51,215 nucleotides of DNA from an uncultured Verrucomicrobiota bacterium (GTDB taxonomy: Bacteria; Verrucomicrobiota; Verrucomicrobiia; Opitutales; Intestinicryptomonadaceae), in contig CASFWX010000044.1 of assembly GCA_949298545.1 (NCBI GenBank), positions 1 to 51,215 on the forward strand. Reading direction: 5' to 3'. The translations under genes were made by a program, and so were the position numbers. The notes under the pieces are model-generated. The model was given only the letters and a program-made list of their open reading frames with translations, did no database searches and was not told the DNA's origin. Shown here in pieces: positions 24,801 to 32,872 of the stretch; position 1 is the stretch's first letter; each line of letters starts with the position of its first letter.

Positions 24801-25513
24801 ATTCCGGTGAAAAAAATCTTTTTCTTCGCTGGAAGGGCGCTGTCAGCGGGCCTTTCACGCGCTCTGAAATCTCCTCCATGCTGGATAGGGGCAGGGCGGG
24901 GATCTTTTATGAGATACGGGAAGATAAGGGGCAATGGATATTGCTCAAGGATTTCGACGGGGCGTATTTTTTTAAATCCGGTAAAATTTCCGATATGGAT
25001 TTTCAGCCTGAGGATTCAAACATAGATCTATCCCGTGGGGATCAAATCCTGGAATCGGACCAGCCTCGGGCTGCCTTCGACAGCTCGGCTGAAAACAGCC
25101 TTAGCCATTCGGGTCCTGTATCCTATCCAGACCGATGCGGCCTTTCGGGCGAAGCGGAATTGGACAAAAGCGAAATGGCTTCGATCGGCGAAAGCGGAGG
25201 GGAATTGAACGTTCCCGCATCTGAGGCCGAAGTTTCATCTACGAAGACGGAGGGCGTTTCGGAATTTGGGTTTTCGCGGGAAAGGCAGGGTAGAGCCAAT
25301 AGTGCGAGTGAGCTTTGGCAATATTTTGTCTACGGATTGTGCGGGGCATCGTTTCTCTCTTTTTGGATTTATATGGCATGTCTGGTTTTTGCGGCCATTT
25401 CATACAGGGAGGGGAATCCTGCTTCGGCTTTGCGCGTAGCTTTATTTTCAAGCCTTTCGGCTGTTGCCGGATTCATGTTTTTTCATATTTTTCTGCCCGC
25501 GGTCGCGTCTTGA
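24797..25513 (+). CDS. GYF_2-like domain membrane protein of the GTPase cassette
   Basis: The 238-residue protein opens with a GYF_2-type pattern (residues 7-55): LRWKGAVSGPFTRSEISSML, then a Trp in QWILLKDF. GYF_2 domains bind proline-rich or other short peptides. A long acidic, Ser-rich linker (70-165) connects it to two membrane segments (about 176-202 and 212-236) at the C-terminus. It overlaps the 917-residue protein's gene by 4 nt and is the last gene of the cassette. A possible partner for its GYF_2 domain is the Pro-rich linker of the GAP1-N-like protein; that is speculation based on domain type. Confidence 0.7.
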   Translation: MNSGEKNLFLRWKGAVSGPFTRSEISSMLDRGRAGIFYEIREDKGQWILLKDFDGAYFFKSGKISDMDFQPEDSNIDLSRGDQILESDQPRAAFDSSAENSLSHSGPVSYPDRCGLSGEAELDKSEMASIGESGGELNVPASEAEVSSTKTEGVSEFGFSRERQGRANSASELWQYFVYGLCGASFLSFWIYMACLVFAAISYREGNPASALRVALFSSLSAVAGFMFFHIFLPAVAS

Positions 25514-25587
25514 GCGAGGGAAAATTATTGCCCTGGCTGGATATTTTACAGTTGCGCGTTAGGCCGGAATATTGTTTTATCCTGCTT

Positions 25588-26418
25588 GTGGATGAAAAAA
25601 GAAAAATACTTTTTGTCGTAAACAAGACAAAGGGCGGTGCCCTTGAAATAGCCTCAAGGCTCTCCAATTTGGCCGCTTCCAACGGCATGATTTCTGAATT
25701 GTGCCTTGACTTTCCCGCGCCCGAATCGGCATTTGAGGGTAAAGATGTCTGCTGCGTTGTCGGCGGAGACGGAACCATACTTTCATGCGCGCCGATGATA
25801 GCGAAATATTCGCTGTCGGTGTTCGGCATAAACATGGGGAAATTGGGATTCTTGGCAACCTATACGGACGACATAAGCGACGAATCCTTCTTGTCGCTAT
25901 GCCGCGGCGAAGGCAGGGTATTGGAGCGGGCCATGCTCGAGGTCCGATGCGGAAAGACTCGCCACTTGGCGCTGAACGATTTTGTCCTCAAGGATTCGCG
26001 CGTGGGCGGAATTTCCAACTTTAAAATTTTTGCCGATAAGGAGTTTATAGCCGATTATGTCGGCGACGGGCTGATATTTGCCACACCGACGGGTGCTACC
26101 GCCTATAATCTCTCCGCCGGCGGCCCTATAATCCACCCGAAAGCGAGGGCTTTTGTAATGACCCCGATATGCCCGCATACGCTATCCAACAGGAGCCTTG
26201 TCTACGACTATGGAGCCTTGATTAGAATCGTTTGCACAGGGGGAGAGAGCGCTCTTTTGGCCGACGGACGCAATATTTCCACAATACGCAAGGGCTCTGA
26301 AATAGAGCTGGACATGCCTCCCGTTTCAATAAAATTTGCAAGGCTGCGCGGACATTCGCATTTTAGCATACTTAGGAACAAATTAGGCTGGGCTGAAGAT
26401 CCGCGAAGCCATGCCTAA
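25588..26418 (+). CDS. nadK: NAD kinase
   Basis: NadK makes NADP from NAD with ATP or polyphosphate. The catalytic GGDGT motif, the INMGKLGFL segment, LNDFVLKD and GDGLIFATPTGATAYNLSAG are all present. The frame is open much further upstream (to 25315) but overlaps the previous gene; family alignment suggests a start near VDEKRKILFVVNK, so I place a GTG start at 25588 (276 residues). No ribosome site supports any of the candidates, so the start is the weak point. It follows the GTPase cassette by 74 nt on the same strand and could be read through from it. Confidence 0.92.
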   Translation: MDEKRKILFVVNKTKGGALEIASRLSNLAASNGMISELCLDFPAPESAFEGKDVCCVVGGDGTILSCAPMIAKYSLSVFGINMGKLGFLATYTDDISDESFLSLCRGEGRVLERAMLEVRCGKTRHLALNDFVLKDSRVGGISNFKIFADKEFIADYVGDGLIFATPTGATAYNLSAGGPIIHPKARAFVMTPICPHTLSNRSLVYDYGALIRIVCTGGESALLADGRNISTIRKGSEIELDMPPVSIKFARLRGHSHFSILRNKLGWAEDPRSHA

Positions 26419-26443
26419 GCTTTTGCTCCAAGGAATTAATAAT

Positions 26444-26923
26444 ATGCCGAACCCCGAAACAGTCCAAGTTGAAAAGCTCGATATTCGCGTCTGCCCGGTA
26501 AGTCGCGACATTTTTCGCGCTGGGGTATGTGCGCGCATATTTGCCGGAGCTTCGCTCGGAGTAAACATTCTTTCATTTTGCCTTTCAAATTCCTTTTTTA
26601 CGGGAATCTTTTGTGAGGAAGCTTCGTCGGCGGATTTTTTTTGCGCGTTTTACAGCGCGAATGGAGTTTCGACATTATTTGACGCGCTTATATTTTTTCC
26701 GCTCATTTTAGGATTTAACGCGTGGGGTTTTCTGCGTTTTAAAGCGTTTGCGAGCGCGGGGGCGTTTCTATATGTGTCCTATTCTCTTGGCGAGGCAGAT
26801 TGGATTCAATTTGCCGCATGGATCGCGCTGGGGCTCCTGTCTGTAAGGCTTCCTTTTAGGGCCGTGCTAATATTGGGAATTATCTCGCTGGCTTTGGCGA
26901 TACTTTGGAATTTAGGATATTGA
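26444..26923 (+). CDS. small polytopic membrane protein, unknown function
   Basis: The ATG at 26444 has AAGGA 9 nt upstream and gives a protein of 159 residues; an ATG at 26411 would add 11 residues and overlap nadK. Four hydrophobic stretches are visible: near the SLGVNILSFCLSNSFF, LFDALIFFPLILGFNAW, FASAGAFLYVSYSLG and FRAVLILGIISLALAILW segments. I recognise no family. It is 6 nt before the YihY gene and probably co-transcribed with it. Confidence 0.65.
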   Translation: MPNPETVQVEKLDIRVCPVSRDIFRAGVCARIFAGASLGVNILSFCLSNSFFTGIFCEEASSADFFCAFYSANGVSTLFDALIFFPLILGFNAWGFLRFKAFASAGAFLYVSYSLGEADWIQFAAWIALGLLSVRLPFRAVLILGIISLALAILWNLGY

Positions 26924-26929
26924 CCGCTT

Positions 26930-28360
26930 ATGAATGATTTAAAACATACAAATAAAAGCTCCCTAATTAGGCGCAGTAAAATATTTTTTGAACGGGAAAT
27001 TTGGGAGATGTCGCTGTCGGGAATGAGTGCTTGGAAGACATTTTTCGTATCCGCTATAAAAGTCGTGGTGACGACTCTCAGCGGAATTGTCAACAAGCGC
27101 ATTCTCGTGCAGGCTTCTTCCCTGTCTTATGCAACCCTATTGGCGATAGGGCCGATATTGGCCATAACCATCCTCTTCTCGGGAATATTTTTTAAGGACA
27201 AGGGCGAGGGATTTATATACGGAAAAATTATAGACGCCGCAACTTTCGTCATTCCCGCGTTCAACGAAATGGCGCCCCAAGACGCAATGACGGAGGGCGA
27301 AAAGGGGAGGCGTTTGAATCCGCGAGTGTTCGAATTTATAAACAATATTTCCAAGGGCAGTTCGTCTGCGGGGACTCTCGGCGTGGCTACAATGATTCTC
27401 ACTTGCCTGCTGCTCTGCATAAATATGGAGTCCGCTTTAAACTATATGTGGGAAGTCCGCAAGGGGCGCAAGTGGATTGACAGGATTGTTTTTTACTTCG
27501 CGATGATTTTTTTCGGAGCGGTAGGCACGATTTTCTGCACGACTTTTTTGGCGACTTCCAGATTGTACGGGTTCCTGAAAGACATACCGGTTTTGTCCAA
27601 TTATCTGACGGATTACGTTTCTTGGATAGCATTTATTATAGGTTTCTCGCTTTTGATCGTCATGTTGGCCTGCTTTTATAAGTTTTTCCCCTGTGCGCGG
27701 GTCCGATGGAGGCCGGCTTTTATCGGGGCTGTCGTGGTGTCGCTGCTGCTAATCCTCAACAATAAAATGTCCTTCCTTTACATAAGCTACATTGTCAAAC
27801 AGCAGAACTTTTACGGCTATTTGGCAATAGTGGCAGTGGCGATGTTCAGCCTTTATGTATTTTGGGTAATGATTCTTTCGGGCGGCATGATCGCTTATGC
27901 AGTTCAGTATGTCGATGTGCTTTCCGACGAGGACGCCTGGCGCAAAATGGGATACCGCGCAAAAGGCATGGCGGCTCTGGCGGTCTTTTCGCGCGTTTGC
28001 GCCTCTTTCGGGAAATCGGCGCTTTCCAATCCGGACGCGCCAACGCTTGAAACTTTGAGCTCGGCATTGCATCTGCCGCGCAAAGTGGTCAGCGAATGCG
28101 CGGATTGGCTCGTCTCAAAAAATCTCGTCTGCCGCGCCGAAGTATTAAACTCTTCGGAATTTTGTTTTAAGCCGGCTGTTTCGCCCGAAAAAGTGACCTT
28201 ATCGCTCTTTTTTGAAAGCATGAGTTCCCAAAAGGGCGACGATTTGATCATGGATTTGCTCGCGCGTTCGGATCCCGCCGCGGCGTGCGCAGAGGCGGCT
28301 TTGGCGGAATTTTCCAAAACTGATTTGATGAAGAAGAACCTGGCGGAAATACTAAGCTGA
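26930..28360 (+). CDS. YihY/BrkB-family inner-membrane protein with C-terminal winged-helix-like domain
   Basis: The 476-residue protein has the YihY/BrkB membrane domain of about six helices (residues 45-325), with the typical ILVQASSLSYATLLAIGPIL first helix and a late YFAMIFFGAVGTIFC segment. The C-terminal 130 residues look like a MarR-like winged helix (LETLSSALHLPRKVVSECAD and WLVSKNLVCRAE), an extension known in many homologues. The family was once annotated as RNase BN in error; its real function is unknown. Stop and next start overlap (TGATG), coupling it to pdxH. Confidence 0.9.
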   Translation: MNDLKHTNKSSLIRRSKIFFEREIWEMSLSGMSAWKTFFVSAIKVVVTTLSGIVNKRILVQASSLSYATLLAIGPILAITILFSGIFFKDKGEGFIYGKIIDAATFVIPAFNEMAPQDAMTEGEKGRRLNPRVFEFINNISKGSSSAGTLGVATMILTCLLLCINMESALNYMWEVRKGRKWIDRIVFYFAMIFFGAVGTIFCTTFLATSRLYGFLKDIPVLSNYLTDYVSWIAFIIGFSLLIVMLACFYKFFPCARVRWRPAFIGAVVVSLLLILNNKMSFLYISYIVKQQNFYGYLAIVAVAMFSLYVFWVMILSGGMIAYAVQYVDVLSDEDAWRKMGYRAKGMAALAVFSRVCASFGKSALSNPDAPTLETLSSALHLPRKVVSECADWLVSKNLVCRAEVLNSSEFCFKPAVSPEKVTLSLFFESMSSQKGDDLIMDLLARSDPAAACAEAALAEFSKTDLMKKNLAEILS

Positions 28361-29010
28361 TGGACATTTTTAATTTTAGAAACGAATACCTCAAGTCGGG
28401 TCTCGATGAAAAAGACTTGAATCCCAATCCCTTTGAGCAGTTCGCCAAATGGTTTAAGGACGCCTGCGACTGCAACTTGAAGGAACCCAACGCAATGGCG
28501 GTGTCGACCGTCTCTCCGGCGGGGGCTCCGACAAGCAGAGTTGTGCTCTTGAAATCGTGGGACGAGAGGGGGTTCGTCTTTTTTACAAACTACTCCAGCG
28601 CGAAGGCGCGGGATATCGCATCAAACAACAATGTAAGCGCGCTTTTCATATGGCTCGACCTCGAGAGGCAGCTGCGCATAAACGGAAAAGCCGAAAAGGT
28701 TTCCACCGCTGAATCGCTGAGATACTTTTTAAGCAGGCCTTTCGGAAGCCGCCTGGGGGCGTGGGTGTCTCACCAGAGCAGCATAATAACGTCCCGATCG
28801 CTTCTCGAAATGCAGTTCGACAAGATGAAGCGCAAGTTTGCCGACGGCAAAGTCCCCTTGCCAGATTTTTGGGGGGGATTCCGCATAGTGCCGAGTTATT
28901 TTGAATTTTGGCAAGGCAGGGAAAACCGGCTTCACGACAGATTTGCATATTCTTCGGAAATATCCAATGACGGAGAAAAAGTCTGGAAAATAAACCGCCT
29001 CGCCCCATAA
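28360..29010 (+). CDS. pdxH: pyridoxamine 5'-phosphate oxidase
   Basis: PdxH oxidises pyridoxine or pyridoxamine 5'-phosphate to PLP with FMN. The 216-residue length fits. Family signs are NAMAVSTVSPAGAPTSRVVL, GFVFFTNYSSAKARDI, RQLRINGKAEKVS, SRPFGSRLGAWVSHQSS and the end WQGRENRLHDRFAY with WKINRLAP, which hold the FMN and substrate contacts. It is cytosolic and overlaps the YihY gene stop by one base. Confidence 0.95.
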   Translation: MDIFNFRNEYLKSGLDEKDLNPNPFEQFAKWFKDACDCNLKEPNAMAVSTVSPAGAPTSRVVLLKSWDERGFVFFTNYSSAKARDIASNNNVSALFIWLDLERQLRINGKAEKVSTAESLRYFLSRPFGSRLGAWVSHQSSIITSRSLLEMQFDKMKRKFADGKVPLPDFWGGFRIVPSYFEFWQGRENRLHDRFAYSSEISNDGEKVWKINRLAP

Positions 29011-29023
29011 TGCTATTTTTGAC

Positions 29024-30061
29024 ATGCAAAAGAAAGAACACTCACTCAGGCCCAAACGCATAACGATAAAAGACATAGCCAAATATTGCGATTTGTCGAT
29101 AGGCGCCGTTTCAAGCGTCCTTCAAAATAAACAGGTCGAAAGGCGCCTCCCGCGAAGTACGGTTAAAAAAGTTTCAAATGCGGTCCGCAAGCTTGGTTAC
29201 ATACCTGATCTTGGCGCGCGCAGGCTCAGGATTTCAAATTACGGCAAGACTCCCATTGTCATGGCTCTCTTGAGCTCCTACGAGGCTCCGCTTAACGCCA
29301 TCACGACTTTTCTATTTCAGATGAGGAATGTCATAGATTCCACTCCCGCCATCTCCGAGCGCTTCGACGTTTCAATATCAATGGAGATGTTTCGGGCTGG
29401 ACATTTGAGGGAGAAAAAATCTGTGCTCGCCGGAAATTCTTTCAACGCGGCGATTATAGCAAACACGACAAAGGAGGACGACGAATTTCTCAGTTCGGCT
29501 TTTCTCCCTTATCCCAACGTTTTGGCTGGCCGCAGAATAGACGGTTATTACGGCGTAGTCGATCCTCCAAGCCACGGTTCTGAAGTGGCAGCGCTTTTTA
29601 AGAAGGCGGGAAAAAAACGTTTGGCGGTAATTTACGGAACCCCCATGACTCAACTCACCAGAAACCGCGTGGAAGGTTTCGTCAATGCCATGAACGGCGA
29701 CGTCATCAGGGTTGAATCCCCGGCGCTGAACGAGTTGTCGGGTTACGAGACCGTGCGCAATTACCTTGCGAAAGGTGTTCGCTTCGACGGTTTGTTTTGC
29801 GTGACCGACTCTTTTGCAATGGGCGCATACAGGGCAATAAAAGGGTTCGGCTTGAGAATACCGCAGGACGTCGGGGTAATTGGAATAGGCGATTACTCTT
29901 ATGCCGATTATTTCGATCCTCCCCTGACCACAGTGGGCGTAATAAATTCAGAATTCGCATATCAAGGCAGCATGCTCTTGATAAAGCAGATTACGGGCGA
30001 ATTAAAAGATCCGGAAATCATAGAGCTTAAAGTAAACACAATCGAGCGGGCCTCGCTTTAG
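29024..30061 (+). CDS. LacI-family transcriptional regulator
   Basis: The N-terminus is a LacI helix-turn-helix with hinge: ITIKDIAKYCDLSIGAVSSV (13-32) and LPRSTVKKVSNAVRKLGYIP, then ARRLR. The rest is a periplasmic-binding-type effector domain ending in GVIGIGDYSYADYFDPPLTT and VGVINSEFAYQGSMLLIKQI. The spread of residues before LQNK and the RRLP stretch differ from E. coli LacI. Its gene lies directly upstream of, and in the same direction as, the kdgK-tct-eda operon, whose promoter has two palindromes; it is the best candidate to bind them. The ligand would be a sugar acid, by inference. It starts 13 nt after pdxH without a clear ribosome site. Confidence 0.92.
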   Translation: MQKKEHSLRPKRITIKDIAKYCDLSIGAVSSVLQNKQVERRLPRSTVKKVSNAVRKLGYIPDLGARRLRISNYGKTPIVMALLSSYEAPLNAITTFLFQMRNVIDSTPAISERFDVSISMEMFRAGHLREKKSVLAGNSFNAAIIANTTKEDDEFLSSAFLPYPNVLAGRRIDGYYGVVDPPSHGSEVAALFKKAGKKRLAVIYGTPMTQLTRNRVEGFVNAMNGDVIRVESPALNELSGYETVRNYLAKGVRFDGLFCVTDSFAMGAYRAIKGFGLRIPQDVGVIGIGDYSYADYFDPPLTTVGVINSEFAYQGSMLLIKQITGELKDPEIIELKVNTIERASL

Positions 30062-30177
30062 TCTGGATTATATTTTTTTCGGGTTTCAAAATTTGGCAAA
30101 GGCGTTCTTGCGCAGAAATCCGCAAAAATGCGCATATTATAAAACAGCTCGCCTTAAACAGACGGGCATTTTCGGCG

Positions 30178-30199
30178 TTAGATAAAATATTTTATCTAA
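30178..30199. promoter_or_regulatory. operator 1: perfect 22-bp palindrome upstream of kdgK
   Basis: TTAGATAAAAT is followed immediately by its exact reverse complement. The site lies just upstream of a -35-like TTGACT. Its centre is 42 bp, about four helical turns, from operator 2. A dimeric repressor such as the adjacent LacI-family protein is the likely ligand. Confidence 0.65.
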
Positions 30200-30203
30200 A
30201 GGC

Positions 30204-30230
30204 TTGACTCGCTTGGAAAATAAATAAAAT
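30204..30230 (+). promoter_or_regulatory. candidate promoter of the kdgK-tctCBA-eda operon
   Basis: TTGACT (30204-30209) and TAAAAT (30225-30230) are separated by 15 nt, shorter than ideal. The -35 lies between the two palindromes and the -10 is inside operator 2, which fits repression by a bound dimer. Confidence 0.45.
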
Positions 30231-30241
30231 GTTTTGCCTAA
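30220..30241. promoter_or_regulatory. operator 2: degenerate copy of the kdgK palindrome
   Basis: ATAAATAAAAT followed by GTTTTGCCTAA matches operator 1 at 17 of 22 positions. It covers the candidate -10 element. The region is A/T-rich, so part of the match could be chance. Confidence 0.5.
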
Positions 30242-30323
30242 AGAGGGGTTTAATAGGGCAAATTTTTGTCGCTTTAATTTCCATCCCCAAAATATGCCAG
30301 AACAACTTGAAGATAAAAACCGC

Positions 30324-31412
30324 ATGAAGATACTATGCTTTGGAGAAGTGATGCTCAGGCTGTCAGCGCCCAGGCACCAACTTTTATTGCAATCCGTTCC
30401 CGGAGAGCTTTGCGCCACATTTGGAGGGGCGGAAGCCAATGTTGCATGGGGAATATCAAGGCTCGGAGGAGAGTCGTCGTTTGTCACGGCTTTGCCGGAC
30501 AACCCAATGGCACGCGCCTGCATAAATCAACTCCGCGGAATAGGAGTGGACGTTTCGGGAGTGATATTCGGAGCGGGGCGCATGGGGACTTATTACGTCG
30601 AAGCGGGGGCAAACCAGCTTTCGAGCAAAGTGTATTACGACAGGGAATACTCGCTCGTTTCACAGACGCCTTTCGAGGCATACGATTTTGATGGAGCTCT
30701 CAGAGGCGTCTCGCGCGTCCATCTCAGCGGGATTACACCCGCTATTTCCGAGACGGCGGCTTCAGCGTGCATAAAACTTGCAGGTTTGGCGCGTTCAAAA
30801 GGCGTGGCGGTTTCGTGCGACCTGAATTTTAGGGGCAAACTTTGGAAATGGCGAACCGGAGTTGCGGCGCGAGATCTGGCGAGGGAAATTATGCCCGATA
30901 TACTCTGCAATACAGACTTGGTAATAGGAAACGAAGAGGACGCTTTTGACGTATTAGGCATAAAATCCGGAGAAAGCGACGTTGACAGCGGCAGACTTGA
31001 TATTTCCGGATACAAATGCACGGCGCGGAAAATATCGGAGAAATTTCCCAGTGTGAAGAAAGTTGCGTTCACCCTGCGCGAGAGCGTTTCAGCCACGCAC
31101 AATAATTGGGGGGCGATGATATACAGCGCATCTGGCGATTTTATCGCGCTGGCGCCGCTGGGCGGAGGCGGCGATTATATGCCATATAAAATAAAAAATA
31201 TAATTGACAGGGTCGGCGGCGGAGATTCCTTCGCGGCGGGTCTCATATACGGCCTCGACAGCGGAGAGTTTGCCTGCGACGCCGAAGCGCTTTCTTTTGC
31301 CGTAGCGAATTCCTGCCTTGCGCATTCTGTGTCGGGGGACTATAACTACGTTTCAAAATCCGACGTGCTTGCTCTGATGAGGGGTTCGGCTTCGGGAAGG
31401 GTTCAACGTTAA
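30324..31412 (+). CDS. kdgK: 2-dehydro-3-deoxygluconokinase (PfkB family)
   Basis: KdgK phosphorylates 2-keto-3-deoxygluconate (KDG) to KDPG. The PfkB family signs are KILCFGEVMLRLSAP at the start, GGAEANVAWGISRLG, CDLNFRGKLW and the catalytic GGGDSFAAGL near the end. The GEVMLRL start and NFRGKLW are typical of KDG kinases. The product, 362 residues, is cytosolic. I place the start at ATG 30324, where homologues begin; ATG 30294 would add ten residues. It heads the operon kdgK-tctC-tctB-tctA-eda, and its product is the substrate of the eda aldolase, which supports the substrate call. Regulation by the two operators upstream is likely. Confidence 0.88.
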   Translation: MKILCFGEVMLRLSAPRHQLLLQSVPGELCATFGGAEANVAWGISRLGGESSFVTALPDNPMARACINQLRGIGVDVSGVIFGAGRMGTYYVEAGANQLSSKVYYDREYSLVSQTPFEAYDFDGALRGVSRVHLSGITPAISETAASACIKLAGLARSKGVAVSCDLNFRGKLWKWRTGVAARDLAREIMPDILCNTDLVIGNEEDAFDVLGIKSGESDVDSGRLDISGYKCTARKISEKFPSVKKVAFTLRESVSATHNNWGAMIYSASGDFIALAPLGGGGDYMPYKIKNIIDRVGGGDSFAAGLIYGLDSGEFACDAEALSFAVANSCLAHSVSGDYNYVSKSDVLALMRGSASGRVQR

Positions 31413-31427
31413 CTTTCAGATGTTTAA

Positions 31428-32399
31428 ATGCGCGTAAAATACGCAGTATCCTGTGCTGTTATTTTGGCGGTTCTTGCGTGGTGCGCATGGTGCGCGATAA
31501 CGCGCGGGAGCGACATTGGCGCGTATCCATCAAAATATTTGGCGCTCATATGCCCGTTTTCTGCGGGAGGGGGGACAGATCTGCTCTCAAGGACATGCGC
31601 GTCGGAGCTCTCAAAGTCTCTCGGCAAGCCCGTAGCGGTATTTAATATTACGGGCGGGGCAGGCACGCTTGGCTTCATCGAGGGCGCTGGCGCCCCGGCG
31701 GATGGCTATACGCTTACTATGTTGACATTTGAAATTAATACTCATTGGCTGCGCGGCTTCACTTCGGTGTCGGCGAAGGATTTTGAAATCGTGGCTCTGT
31801 TAAATTCCGACCCTGCATGCATAGCAGTCCCCGTGGAATCTCCGATAAAGGATATTTCGGATTTTGCAAGGGCCGGGAAATCCGGCGAGAGATTAACTGT
31901 GGGCAATTCCGGGATTGGCGGAGTATGGCACTTGGCTTCGGAGTCCTTCGCACGAAAACTCGGGATAGAGACAATTTCAATTCCTTTTGAGGGCGCTTCC
32001 GGGGCGATTACGGCAATGCTCGGCTCGCACATAGACGCAGTCTGCGCGGGCGCTGCCGAACTCAAGCGGCATGTGGATTCCGGAAAAATCCGCGTATTGG
32101 CGGTCATGGACAAAACGCGCGTGGGATATTTTCCCGATGTTCCAACGTGTGCTGAAACCGGGACTAACCTCAGGTTTTGCACATGGAGGGCAGTGGCCGT
32201 CCCGCGCGGCACTCCGCAAAACGTAATAGAATTGTTGGCTGCGAAACTCGAAGATTTTTCAAAATCCGGGTCTGCCGATGATTTTGCAAAGCGCACGGGT
32301 ACGAATATAGCATTTAGAAAGGGCGACGGATTTTTGCGGGAGATCTCCGGGAGTGAAGCGGAGCTCAAGGAGTTAATGGAGCGCCTAAAACTCTTGTGA
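31428..32399 (+). CDS. tctC: TctC/Bug-family extracytoplasmic solute receptor
   Basis: The 323-residue protein begins with a membrane or signal segment (about 5-24) and has the Bug fold: PFSAGGGTDLLSR for ligand binding, NITGGAGTLGF, ADGYTLTMLT, then VGNSGIGGVWHLASE and PFEGASGAITAMLGSHIDAV. Such receptors deliver carboxylates to TctAB permeases in the periplasm. It lies 15 nt after kdgK and 6 nt before tctB, and the operon predicts a sugar acid such as KDG or a uronate as ligand. The relatives named TctC bind citrate, so the ligand is inferred from context. Confidence 0.92.
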   Translation: MRVKYAVSCAVILAVLAWCAWCAITRGSDIGAYPSKYLALICPFSAGGGTDLLSRTCASELSKSLGKPVAVFNITGGAGTLGFIEGAGAPADGYTLTMLTFEINTHWLRGFTSVSAKDFEIVALLNSDPACIAVPVESPIKDISDFARAGKSGERLTVGNSGIGGVWHLASESFARKLGIETISIPFEGASGAITAMLGSHIDAVCAGAAELKRHVDSGKIRVLAVMDKTRVGYFPDVPTCAETGTNLRFCTWRAVAVPRGTPQNVIELLAAKLEDFSKSGSADDFAKRTGTNIAFRKGDGFLREISGSEAELKELMERLKLL

Positions 32400-32405
32400 C
32401 AAGTT

Positions 32406-32858
32406 ATGAAAAATGCTTTTCTAACGCTATTCTTTTCGCTCTTTTGCGCGTATGAGGCATTTAGCCTTGCCGCCGATAAAGGCGGCATTTCAGGGGCGTC
32501 CGCTTGCCCCATGGCGGCGGCTTTGCTAATGGCGGCGTTTTCCTTGGGTGATCTGCTTTGGACACATTGCAGGGGGAAGAGAGGCAAGAAAGATTCGCCC
32601 GATGTGAGCTCTCGCAAGCCGGATTTATCTTTGGGCATATTTTTCAAGCTCGCCTTTGCGAGTGCAATTTACGCGCTTTTAATGCCCCATATCGGGTTTG
32701 TCGTTTCGACCGGTTTGTATTGTGCAGCAGTGCTTTGGATATTTTCTTATCGGGACATTCTTGTGTCTCTGGCTTTTGGGTATGCGGGAGCGGCTATATT
32801 GTATTTCGTATTTTCGGCGATTATGAAAGTGGCGCTTCCGGCGGGATTTTTGAACTAA
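32406..32858 (+). CDS. tctB: TctB small membrane subunit of tripartite tricarboxylate-type transporter
   Basis: The 150-residue protein has four hydrophobic stretches, as in the TctB/DUF1468 family: near FLTLFFSLFCAYEAFSL, MAAALLMAAFSLGDLLW, FFKLAFASAIYALLMPHIGF and DILVSLAFGYAGAAILYFVF. The loop PHIGFVVSTGLY matches the family's second half. TctB pairs with TctA in the inner membrane to form the sodium- or proton-driven permease. It sits between tctC and tctA with short gaps. Confidence 0.86.
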   Translation: MKNAFLTLFFSLFCAYEAFSLAADKGGISGASACPMAAALLMAAFSLGDLLWTHCRGKRGKKDSPDVSSRKPDLSLGIFFKLAFASAIYALLMPHIGFVVSTGLYCAAVLWIFSYRDILVSLAFGYAGAAILYFVFSAIMKVALPAGFLN

Positions 32859-32872
32859 GACTTAAACTGGCT

